Source: Prostheceraeus crozeri (Eukaryota; Platyhelminthes; Polycladida; Euryleptidae). Taken from it: a DNA stretch of 64,000 nucleotides. How positions within the stretch are numbered: position 1 is the stretch's first letter; every line of letters begins with the position of its first letter. The position numbers and the translations under genes are program-made. Positions 55,540 to 64,000 of this stretch are shown here, one piece after another. The DNA is taken from assembly GCA_907163375.1 (NCBI GenBank), contig CAJQUW010003611.1, positions 62,001 to 126,000 of the forward strand, read 5' to 3'. The notes beneath the pieces were generated by a model. It made no database searches and was not told where the DNA came from. It worked only from the letters and a program-made list of their open reading frames with translations.

Positions 55540-56628
55540 ATGAGTACAGCAGTGAAACTCAGAAAGATTTATTACGACTTAAATCATCCCGCAAGTTTCA
55601 GTCGTCCGGAGGTTCTAGCTCGTGCAGCAGGTGTGGGAATAGAGAAAGTCAAGAAGTGGTTGAGGAGTCAACAGACTTACACTCTTCACAAAAATGCGAG
55701 AAAGCGGTTTCCAACAAGAAAATATGTTGTTAACAATATAGATAGTCAATGGCAAGCGGACTTGGCTGACATGCAACAGATATCACAGTACAATGATGGC
55801 TATAAATACATCTTAACCGTAATAGATATTTTATCTCGCTATGCTTGGGCACGTGCGCTGAAATCTAAACGAGGACCAGAAGTTGAAGCGGCTTTTCAGA
55901 GCATTTTCGATCAGGGGCGTGTTCCGCAAAGAATACAGACCGATCAAGGGAAGGAATTCGAAAACTCTCATGTTCGAAGTCTCCTTAAAAGTCATAATGT
56001 GGAATTGTTTAGTGTCAAAAGTGCTTATAAAGCTGCCATGGTTGAGAGGTTCAATCGCACACTAAAGACAAAAATATGGCCCTATTTCACTGCAAAAAAT
56101 ACACATGTTTGGGTAGGTGAGCTGCAGAAATTTGTTAAGAATTACAATGAAAGCTACCATCGAATCATTAAGATGAAACCAGTTGATGTTACCCCAGATA
56201 ATGCGATGGATGTATGGCTTCGATTGTATGATAAGAAAGCGAAAAACATTTCCAATGAAAAGAAAATTAATGTTGGTGATAGAGTTCGGATTTCAAAGGT
56301 TAAGTCTACATTTGAGAAGGGGTATCTACCTAATTGGACTGAAGAAGAGTTTTTTGTGGATGAAGTAAATACAAAATCTAGACCCACCATGTATAAATTA
56401 ATAGATTACCATGGCAATCCAATTGAAGGAAAATTTTACTCTTATGAATTGCAAGTAGTAGACAGAAGTGAAGAGGTGTATATGATTGACAAAATAATTA
56501 GGAGGAAAGGTCGTGGCAATCAAAGGAAATATCTAGTTAAATGGAAAGGATATCCTGATTCATTCAATAGCTGGATAACGCACCAGGATCTACAAAATGT
56601 GGAGGTGGGAGACACTCGTAACTTTTAA
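55540..56628 (+). CDS. Polinton integrase with C-terminal chromodomain
   Basis: The start chosen is the ATG at 55540 (MSTAVKLRKIYYD). Then a region with VKKWLRSQQTYTLHK, the catalytic core with Asp in WQADLADMQ, Asp in IQTDQGKEF and Glu in MVERFNRTLK (DDE), followed by a C-terminal beta domain and a chromodomain (YLVKWKGYPDSFNSWI). About 362 residues. The family inserts the element; chromodomains can steer integration to modified chromatin. All three catalytic residues are present. Confidence 0.93.
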   Translation: MSTAVKLRKIYYDLNHPASFSRPEVLARAAGVGIEKVKKWLRSQQTYTLHKNARKRFPTRKYVVNNIDSQWQADLADMQQISQYNDGYKYILTVIDILSRYAWARALKSKRGPEVEAAFQSIFDQGRVPQRIQTDQGKEFENSHVRSLLKSHNVELFSVKSAYKAAMVERFNRTLKTKIWPYFTAKNTHVWVGELQKFVKNYNESYHRIIKMKPVDVTPDNAMDVWLRLYDKKAKNISNEKKINVGDRVRISKVKSTFEKGYLPNWTEEEFFVDEVNTKSRPTMYKLIDYHGNPIEGKFYSYELQVVDRSEEVYMIDKIIRRKGRGNQRKYLVKWKGYPDSFNSWITHQDLQNVEVGDTRNF

Positions 56629-56668
56629 GCTAATATAGCATGTGACTTCTTCCATATATGAGTTTAAC

Positions 56669-58234
56669 ATGTCTACTAACTTCAACATCATTCTTCCAAG
56701 CAATAGCAACCCCAAGATATTCCCAAGTAACAAACCATCTCTATACTCTGTTGAATTCGCTCTGCATAGACCCCATGAAGTTGCTCTAACTGAAATTACT
56801 TATTACAACGATATCAGTTTGCTAAAGAACAACTATTTTGAATTACATAAAGAAGTGCGACAGAAGGATGATTGCTTTCGCATATTTCAAAATAGTCTAC
56901 ATGGTACATGGGCTTTTCATCATCTAACTTTACATCCTTTTTCAACATCTTTACCATCTGTCCAAAACATGATTAAAATTCAAAAGGCATTTGCAACGTC
57001 AACTTTTGATTCTAAGGTTCCCACAATGAGCTTGCAAGATACAGAAAAGGAAATCGGTAGAATGTTTGAACGAATAAATGATCTCTTCAAGCTGACTTTG
57101 AATAAATTCTACAAACCAGTCATAAAGGGGTCAACAAAATTGATGAAGGAAGGGAAGCATGTTCTTCTTGTATTAGGTAAGGATTTGAGTCATACTTTTG
57201 GGTATTCCAGAACAACTTTCTCATCAAGGTATTGGTACAATGGACGTGGGTGGAATTCGGAGAGGAAAGTCAATGATTTTAAATGTAGAATTGTGTCATT
57301 GTATGCATTACAAAAAAGGAGCATCCGAGTAAAAAATAAATTTGAGGTCATTAGAAGTGTTGAAGACTTTGCAAGAAAGTTTCAAGGATCAGTGCCAGAA
57401 ACGTTAATGACTTGTAAATATAAGAAAGAGAAAGTAACTTTATTTACTGTTGAAACGGAGGCAGAATTTATTGTTTTTACTAAAAAGACACCATTGGAAA
57501 AGTCTGAGTCCGCTGTTATTGAATTCGGATCTGAAATGATTGGGATGTTTAAGGGCCTTGAAAGCGCACCTTGGTTGATAGAATTAAATGATACATTCAA
57601 GGTTCAATTGTCCTCTTCTAAACTCAAAGCATCAACAAATGCTTCATGGGATATCCACGTATACAGCGAAGACATATTGGGTGATGAATTGTCTACTTCC
57701 AGTGAACTTGTAAAAAGAGTTAATTTGAACATTGAAAGCTTGAAAACGCCATCTGAATTGTGTACGAAGTTAAATGAATTTGGTGTAGATTACCTTGATG
57801 CAGATGAATATCACTTTTCTTATGATCCACATAAGAAACGCATGATTCTAAAGGTAGGGAAGAACTCTCTTATCAAGCTGGATAGCGTGTTAACGACCAC
57901 ATTGGGATTCTCAAAATCAACTATTTATGAGGGCACATCAATAGGCGATACAGCCCCATCACTAGAGCGTGATATAAGTAACTTATACGTCTATTGTAAC
58001 ATTATTGAATATACAAGGGTTGGCGACATTGAGGCCCCACTTCTGCGCACATTTCTTCTCTCATCTGTAAGGAAGCAACTAATCAATCGAGAATTTTTTA
58101 ACACAATGTATCTACCAATCAGCCGAAATTTCATCAATAGAATTGACATATCAATTCATGATGACCCAGGAGAAGTAGTACCGTTCTGTGGTGGTGTTAC
58201 TGTTTTGACCCTACATATTAGGTCACGAGAATAA
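56669..58234 (+). CDS. Polinton large conserved protein, probable structural role
   Basis: About 521 residues from ATG at 56669 (MSTNFNIILPSNSNPKIFPS). The opening, with FYxxLPSNxS..FPxN and PHEVALTEITY, resembles a long Polinton/adintovirus protein of unknown function. Its N-terminus looks like a beta-rich virion part. It lies between integrase and the basic/capsid genes. The first two-thirds are helical; the end has strands. Function not established. Confidence 0.7.
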   Translation: MSTNFNIILPSNSNPKIFPSNKPSLYSVEFALHRPHEVALTEITYYNDISLLKNNYFELHKEVRQKDDCFRIFQNSLHGTWAFHHLTLHPFSTSLPSVQNMIKIQKAFATSTFDSKVPTMSLQDTEKEIGRMFERINDLFKLTLNKFYKPVIKGSTKLMKEGKHVLLVLGKDLSHTFGYSRTTFSSRYWYNGRGWNSERKVNDFKCRIVSLYALQKRSIRVKNKFEVIRSVEDFARKFQGSVPETLMTCKYKKEKVTLFTVETEAEFIVFTKKTPLEKSESAVIEFGSEMIGMFKGLESAPWLIELNDTFKVQLSSSKLKASTNASWDIHVYSEDILGDELSTSSELVKRVNLNIESLKTPSELCTKLNEFGVDYLDADEYHFSYDPHKKRMILKVGKNSLIKLDSVLTTTLGFSKSTIYEGTSIGDTAPSLERDISNLYVYCNIIEYTRVGDIEAPLLRTFLLSSVRKQLINREFFNTMYLPISRNFINRIDISIHDDPGEVVPFCGGVTVLTLHIRSRE

Positions 58235-58276
58235 GCTTTACGCTATTGTGACTTCCATAGTTATTCAATAGTCATA

Positions 58277-58759
58277 ATGACAGGCATTTACAGTAGACCA
58301 TCATATCAGAGCGGTTATCCCGTGTTTGTTGGAGGTAGACGACAAGTTGGAGGAGGCATATTTGGTGCACTAAGACGTATGGTTCTTCCAACACTCAAAA
58401 AGTATGGCGTACCAATCATGAAGCGTGTTGGAAGCAGGGCTTTAGATTTTGGTGCAAATGTTGCAGCTGATGCGCTTCAAGGTGAGGATATCGGTGAATC
58501 TATGAAAATGCGTGCACAGCAATCTGCCATAGACGCATTAGATGATTTAACAAAGACGAGACGTACATTTCGGGAGAACCGTAGGAAGTCAAGACAAGTT
58601 GGATCCGGTCGAGTTACTAAGCAAAGACGCAGGAAAAGTAAAAAGCCGACTAGAGCAGCACGTTCTAAATCTAGACGTCGAGTGAAAACAAGAAAGCGCA
58701 AACGAAATTCCACAGCGACTAGAAACAAGTCAAAACGAAGGAAGACAACATATTTGTAA
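58277..58759 (+). CDS. Polinton basic protein, pVI-like minor virion protein
   Basis: 160 residues. The opening SYQSGYPVFVGGRRQVGGGI is followed by LRRMVLPTLKKYGVPIMKRV, an amphipathic helix, and then a very basic C-terminus rich in Arg/Lys. Polintons encode such a protein just before the capsid gene; it is compared with adenovirus pVI/core proteins and is a likely target of the element protease. The stop lies in TAAAGCTAATACGATG, directly coupled to the start of the capsid gene. Confidence 0.7.
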   Translation: MTGIYSRPSYQSGYPVFVGGRRQVGGGIFGALRRMVLPTLKKYGVPIMKRVGSRALDFGANVAADALQGEDIGESMKMRAQQSAIDALDDLTKTRRTFRENRRKSRQVGSGRVTKQRRRKSKKPTRAARSKSRRRVKTRKRKRNSTATRNKSKRRKTTYL

Positions 58760-58769
58760 AGCTAATACG

Positions 58770-60043
58770 ATGCAGAGTATCAATTCGGCTTTGTGTTTCT
58801 TCGATTCTCCCCCTCATCAGACAGACATCATCTCCTCAACAATTGTAAACATAGTCTCCACAACAAATATCGATGGTAACCAGCAGCCTATTCAGTTTGA
58901 TATACCTGCCAATCCTCAAGATTATATTGACTGTCAATCCATTGATTTAGAGTTGTGTATACAAATTAAGAAGACTGATGGTACAAATATCGATTCATCC
59001 AAGGATAAAGTGGGATTAGCAAATCCTCCTATTGCCAGTCTGTTCTCAGATGTGTATCTAATATTGAATGACAAACAGATTGAAGGAGGGGATCGAGCAT
59101 ATCCATATGGAGCATATATACATACAATGAATCAATTTCAAAAGCAAGCTAAACAGTCACACTTGCAAGTTTCTGGGTGGTATGATGATCAGCAAGGGAA
59201 ATTTGATGATGTCTCAAATACAGGGTTGAAAAGACGAATGGATTGAACAGCGGATTCAAAGGAATTACACCCGTCTATCTTGATTTCTTTCGTCAATCTA
59301 GATATCTGCTATCACAGGTTAAAATGCAAATAAAATTTATTCGTGCAAATCCTGAGTTCGCGTTAATGGCTTTTGGAGCTACAAACTATCAAGTCAACAT
59401 AAGTAATGCCGTGCTCAATGTAAGGCGAGTAACAATGAACCCGTCAGTCATCAACGAGCATGCGACAGGATTGAGGAAAAACAATGCAATATATCCAGTT
59501 AATCACAGTGTGTTGACAAACTTCACAATTGGTGCGGGATCATCCTCACATGCCTACCCAAATCTTTTTCCCACTGCAATGCCAAAGACGGTGTATATCA
59601 CATTTGTGGAAAATGAGGCATTCATTGGTGCTTTTGAAAAGAATCCATTCAATTTCCAACACTTTAATGTTAGCAAACTAGCACTCTATCAGGATGGGAA
59701 ATTTGTATTTTGCAAAGCATATGAGCCTAATTTCAAAGATGGTAAATTCGCACGTGAATATGGTTCTACTTTCACCGCCCTCAACATGTTTAATACAGAT
59801 GATTCAAATGGAATTACAATGGATATGTACAAGAATGGCTACTTCTTCATTATGTACAACCTCACAGCAGATGCAGATCTAGGTGGTGAAAGCGTAGGAG
59901 TTACAAAGCCTGGAAATCTACGACTGGAGGTATCATTTGAGTCACCTTTGAAGAAAACAATTACTTGTCTCATTTATGCTATCTATGACAGCAAAGTTGA
60001 GATAACAAGAATGAAAGACGTGACTGTCAGCCCTATGTCTTAA
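58770..60043 (+). pseudogene. Polinton major capsid protein region (double jelly-roll type)
   Basis: The region has the features of the Polinton capsid protein: FDIPANPQDYIDCQSIDLEL, PIASLFSDVYLILNDKQIEG, YPYGAYIHTM, then DFFRQSRYLLSQVKMQIKF and VYITFVENEAFIGAF. The order and spacing match the hexon-like major capsid proteins. Treated as a fossil: this part of the element is not intact. It is followed by the protease, as usual. Confidence 0.85.
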
Positions 60044-60059
60044 GCAACATAGAAATCTT

Positions 60060-60493
60060 GAGGAAAATGAGGAAAGCAAATCCCTACTCCAAGACAATAT
60101 TTCTCAGTCTTTTCTAGAGATAATTTACCTGATTCAATTCCTTTCTATCCTTGTTCGCTTATCATCAATACGGATACCAACAATCTTCCCGGAAAACATT
60201 GGATTGCTGTATACATCAATCGTTATAAAGTGGCCGAATATTTTGACTCTCTTAATCAACCTCGTTTACATGATATCGCATTATGGATGAACAGGTTCTC
60301 CTGGACTGTTAGGAAAGTGACATCGTTCCCACTTCAAAGTAATACATCTCTAATGTGCGGTGGCTATGTACTCAATTTTGTCAATGAGAGACCATTGAAA
60401 AATAACTGTAAAAGTGCTTTAGAACTATTTTCAAAACACTGTGATAAAAATGATGTAATTCTTACTAAATATGTCGAAACAGTTTTGAAATAA
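60060..60493 (+). pseudogene. Polinton adenain-like cysteine protease region
   Basis: Key motifs in order: His in GKHWIAVYI, the acidic residue in VAEYFDSLN and the Cys in LMCGGYVLNF, the triad of adenovirus-type maturation proteases. The length fits the C-terminal two-thirds of such enzymes. In the family it cleaves virion proteins during maturation. AAATAAAG at the end may serve as a polyadenylation signal. Confidence 0.8.
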
Positions 60494-60600
60494 AGTTTTA
60501 TGTTGTATCATTAACTTGCTCTCTTTTTTCCAAAACAAGGGTTTATAAGGAAAACAAAAATATGTTTATATTTCATTATCTATTCACATATATACAAAAT

Positions 60601-61010
60601 CTACAATTTGGTTTTCATGAAACATTTTTTCAAATCACATATCATGGGAGGCACATCACTTATGTCTTTAATGCCGGTTATCACAATCTTTCCATTATGG
60701 AACACATGAACATGATATGGATGCCAGTTAGTCAATTGAGCTGCTGGGAATAACTCCACTTCATAAGTTAGATTATGTGATGATGTAACTTTACGGAAAT
60801 CATAGTGATAGTGTAATTCACATAACACGGTCATTGTCTTCACTTTCCAATCAGATAATGAATCACCAAGTAAATGTTCCAAAGTTAAGTGTAGATATGA
60901 GAGATCACCCTCCATGACCCTTCCAATACATTGGATTGTTCCATTTGGAAAGAATAGGATAGTGAGAGATCTATCCTTCCTCTGAATCCTCCATGTTAAC
61001 ATTGAGGGTC
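60601..61010 (-). CDS. Polinton TBP-like part
   Basis: Two similar segments occur: SLTILFFPNGTIQCIGRV and VHVFHNGKIVITGIKD, each followed by a helix (YLHLTLEHLL; VPPMICDLKKCF). This is the F..G....TG..s pattern of the two repeats of TATA-binding protein. A TBP-fold protein would set promoter recognition for the element. Basis: motif reading only; the match is short and needs profile or structure support. It lies convergent to the protease. Confidence 0.5.
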
Positions 61011-61169
61011 TTCCAAGATGTAAGCTCGTTGTCGGCTTCAATTTGCGTTTTATCAGTAACCATTGTTTTCGGTTGGGTATATTCCTCTCGATCTCTTGTA
61101 GATTGAGTTTTGACTTTGCTTTTGTAGTTAACATCCGATTTACAACTTCCAACCGTTTGATGTCCTCCA

Positions 61170-61531
61170 TCTTTAATGAATGACGTTATCTGTGGTAGTA
61201 TCTCCCTTGTAAAGGTTTCCCATGTGACGTCACTGAAACGAAAAAATCGATATTCAACATCTTCACGTTTTGTAGAACAGACGTATAGTTTGACTGATGA
61301 ATCACACTTTATCCATACCTTGTCATCGAGAGGAATCTTGATCCTAGTCTTATGGTTGTCAATGAGATCCGCAAAGTCTTTCAGTGAAGGCAATGAGTCA
61401 ATACTAATGCAAACGCCACGATGTTTTCGATCACTATTTGCTATTGAATGACGAAATGCTATTCTTTTAGAATTTGTTATGTGAACGTTTTGAACGTCAC
61501 TAAGTTTCCATGTTCTAATGTAATGAGGCAT
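61170..61531 (-). CDS. Polinton PC4-like part with two repeats
   Basis: From ATG near 61531: IRTWKLSDVQNVHITNSKRI, then RGVCISIDSLPSLKDFADLI; and again IPLDDKVWIKCDSSVKLYV, then FRFSDVTWETFTREILPQI. Strand blocks followed by G(V/I)S(L/I)...W/S..L...I match the fold of PC4/Sub1 (p15) single-stranded DNA-binding transcription coactivators. Two copies in tandem suggest an intramolecular dimer. It sits next to the TBP-like part, so the two may act together in transcription of the element. Confidence 0.5.
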
Positions 61532-61593
61532 GTTCCGAAAGCTATGTTTCAAATTTAGGTTTAATGTTTGCCTAAAGTTTGTTATTTTATTAG

Positions 61594-61763
61594 CTCAACA
61601 TATCGGAATGATGTTGAGTACAAATTCTTCACATATTCATTCACATTAGGACTACCTATTTATTAGTAATCATTTCTACATATCGGAAAGATGTAGAAAT
61701 TTTAATTTTAGTAAGACTACTTATGTATTAGTAAGTGTTGCTACATGTCGGAAGATGCAGCAA
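61594..61763 (-). promoter_or_regulatory. three related hairpins upstream of the PC4-like gene
   Basis: Hairpins at 61594-61618 (stem CTCAACAT/ATGTTGAG), 61672-61700 (ATTTCTACAT/ATGTAGAAAT) and 61738-61763 (TTGCTACAT/ATGCAGCAA). All share an (A/G)TCGGA loop (TCCGA(T/C) on the minus strand). The stems differ in sequence yet keep pairing, and the one imperfect pair in the third becomes G-U in minus-strand RNA. Spacers also repeat (ACTAC(C/T)TAT(T/G)TATTAGTAA). They lie after the polymerase end and its AATAAA (about 61800) and about 60-230 bases before the next start. Confidence 0.7.
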
Positions 61764-61810
61764 TCGCAAGATCTATTACAAGTGGAATATTATATTGTTT
61801 TTATTTAGAC

Positions 61811-64000
61811 TTATTTTACATCACCTGTGACAGGAAGGCATCTCCTTCTCTTCGACGGTGGGGGAAGACCTAGGCTGTAGTATCCATATGGTAATGATAA
61901 ATTTTTATCCAGCCAAAAGCGCTTATCCTCCCAAAGTGAATGACCTCGCTTCCTAAATGATTTTGTGCTTACTATGTGATTTTTTGAATTTATAATTGTC
62001 ATATCTTCAGCTGTATCATTCTCACTATAATAGACACTCCTATAGTCATTATGTTTCAATTTTTTAACTGCTGCTCTCTGAATTCCTTTTGAACGTTTGA
62101 TGCTATGATTCGTATAGTCTAGATATTTCATTGAATACATTTTTGGTTTTAGTAGGATCATTTCCTCAAGCAACTTTCCAGCGCACTCATCCTTAAAACA
62201 ACCTAATCTAGCTTTGTTTGTAGTTAAGTATAGTCAGTGATGACTATCATAGTTTGAAGAGTCAAACTTTTCACCGAAGTATAGAAGTATATCTTCCAGA
62301 CGGACAGATGGTGATGTGTATAAACATAGGAAGAAACTGTCGGTGTCACCTCCACAAAGCCGCGTTCTATTTATCAGTGGACACCCTTTTAGATCATTGT
62401 AATATAATTGATACATTTCCAACTTACTATAGTCAAGTACTGCTTGACCAACATATATTAATTTATTTAAAACTATTGAAGGTTTGTACATTTCCATACC
62501 AACCAGATCTTCATCAAATATTTTGTGTTGAAAATAGAGAGGATGATTTGATAATTTCAGTAGTTGTTTCTCATTGTTGACTAAATTAATTTTTTTCCTT
62601 CTCCTTACATTTTCCATTGTTTTACCATATAAAGAATTATTTTTCAATTTGTAGAATGACTTTTCGAAGTCAGTGTTTGATTGAGCCCTCTTTTGAGAGT
62701 TCATATCAATGTATGTTTTTAACCAAGGCTTTTGTGTGAATTTTATGCCACTATGAATCTTCTTGATTCTCATGCCCATGGTCAAGTAAAATTTTAAAAT
62801 TGAGTAGTGGACTACATAATTTTCCCTATCAAATTGATGGAGCAGAAGTTTCTTGATAGAAGAAAAATGTAAATTTGGTCTTACTTTTTCATATAGATTT
62901 TTCATATAGTGTGAAAACATTCTCTTTTCAATCATCTGCATTTCTGGAGCTAATGGGAAATCGGCAGTGTCATCATGAATGGCTGCAGGATACTCTAAAT
63001 CTAATTAAAAAATGTAGCCGATTTCACCATCATCATCTATATTTTGAACATTTTCTTCAATTATAAAATTATCTAATTCACTTTCATTCAACCATTTGAA
63101 ATTTGAGTGGGGTAGATTCCTACTGAGTGAAGAACCGTAAAGGTTATTAACATCTAAGTAGGTCAAATGTCGACTTTCATGTGTATTATTTCCTAATTCT
63201 TCAATGCGTGCACGCGCTCGGTGAATGTTGGTGAAAGTCATACCCCCTCTAATTCCTCGTTCAAATAGATTGTACATATTTTCATCTTGTATGTAGTGTG
63301 GGGGATCATTGGAAGAGAAATTTAGTGCTGAGGTAAAGCTAAGATGTGGGAGACTGACAAAATGTACAGGGTCGACTTCATCCTCACGTTGACTCAATGC
63401 TCTAAACACCTCAAATATGTCTGCCAACAATAAAACATCTAACTTCAGATATGCCAGCATGTAATCACCAAATGTGTTACAATTAAATTCAATCCATGCC
63501 TTGTTAGCGTGTTCATATTCACTATCGGAACAGTGCTCATGAGTAAGATCATTATAGAATTCAAATTGTGGTGGTAGACAGTCTTCCGTCAACGTGTTTA
63601 AGTTTTTGAAGTATGAATATGGAAACACTCCCTTCCGATATAAATCATTATCACTTAATTGTGGAAATTCTACCCTTAATGTCTCTACATGCTCATACGT
63701 TTGCAAGCCCTTGGCTAATTCACTCAAGGATGCACTTAGAAATTGATATGAGTCTAAGAATTTTAGTTTAAAGTATACTGTCTTCCCTTTGTATTCATTT
63801 ACAGGGACACTGGCGGATAAAGTTATATATTTTTCAGCAGTTGCTGTTACAACATCTAATTTCCAAGATTTCATTCTTCCAATCGCTTTATAGCAAACGA
63901 TGTGACTATCATAATTTTTAAAATTGTGGAAAAATATGGGGAGTTCCCGTCTGTTAAGTCTTAACCGGAGATTGCATTTCCTACATAATGTTTGCCTATA
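61811..64000 (-). pseudogene. Polinton protein-primed DNA polymerase B, cut by the right edge
   Basis: Read from the edge leftwards: exonuclease motif in FFHNFKNYDSHIV, later YMLAYLKLDVLLLADIF, polymerase motif A LTYLDVNNLYG, motif B KNNSLYGKTMENVRRR and motif C CGGDTDSFF, ending in LLKPKMYSMKYLD. This is the order of a family B, protein-primed polymerase of Polintons, which copies the element DNA. The N-terminus lies beyond base 64000. Treated as a fossil: not intact. AATAAA follows the end on the minus strand. Confidence 0.9.

Larger units (their letters stand above)
51181..64000. mobile_element. Polinton/Maverick element, right part beyond the window
   Basis: At least 12.8 kb of a usual 15-20 kb. 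Left block on the plus strand: UBA-RING, two or three uncharacterised genes, packaging ATPase, coiled-coil-like gene, integrase, large structural-like gene, basic protein, major capsid protein, protease. Right block on the minus strand: TBP-like and PC4-like parts, then DNA polymerase B running off the edge. The left end is approximate because the terminal repeats cannot be paired. Most frames are open; roughly four to six breaks are apparent overall, so it is broken but probably young. Convergent transcription meets near 60.5 kb, where both sides have A/T-rich ends. Confidence 0.9.

Overview
The window is metazoan nuclear DNA: AT-rich, with spliced exons, several kinds of non-LTR retrotransposon, hAT and Tc1/mariner transposons, tRNA-derived SINEs, fold-back elements and a Polinton. 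Nothing prokaryotic is present. The repeat mix suits a marine invertebrate, but the phylum cannot be fixed from the sequence alone.

The main host gene lies on the minus strand from about 39.6 kb down to 11.8 kb. Seven exons encode most of the catalytic domain and the start of the disintegrin-like/Cys-rich part of an ADAMTS-like M12B (reprolysin) zinc metalloprotease. Splice sites, intron phases and protein motifs agree across all six introns. The zinc motif HExxHxxGxxHD is split by an intron between the exons at 22.1-22.3 kb and 18.0-18.2 kb. Further exons at both ends were not found. The introns hold most of the repeats: a ~2.8 kb array of ~43-bp units (18.5-21.3 kb), a ~1.05 kb array of ~16-bp units (38.1-39.2 kb), LINE fragments, a Penelope-type GIY-YIG fragment, a Tc1/mariner element, a fold-back element and an internally deleted hAT element.

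From 1 to 11.7 kb there are MITE-like palindromes (1.4-2.4, 3.1, 5.6, 8.5-8.9, 10.9-11.3 kb), a LINE 3' fragment (5.1-5.5 kb), a dispersed repeat copy (9.1-9.5 kb) and an exon-like stretch at the left edge. From 39.6 to 51.2 kb there are a nearly whole hAT transposase, a decayed tandem repeat, a 70-bp repeat pair, two tRNA-Thr-derived SINE copies and a fold-back element that carries a nested hAT-like insertion with target duplication.

From about 51.2 kb to the right edge lies a Polinton/Maverick, treated here as a fossil. It has the family set: integrase with chromodomain, packaging ATPase, protease, capsid protein, basic virion-like proteins and protein-primed DNA polymerase B. It also has an IAP-like UBA-RING gene and a minus-strand region with PC4-like and TBP-like folds. 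Most frames are open, only a handful of breaks are apparent, and it runs off the window, so it is probably young. Its regulatory layout is unusual: a TAAGC-type motif at gene ends, TATA boxes paired with AP-1-like sites, and three related hairpins in the gap before the PC4-like gene.
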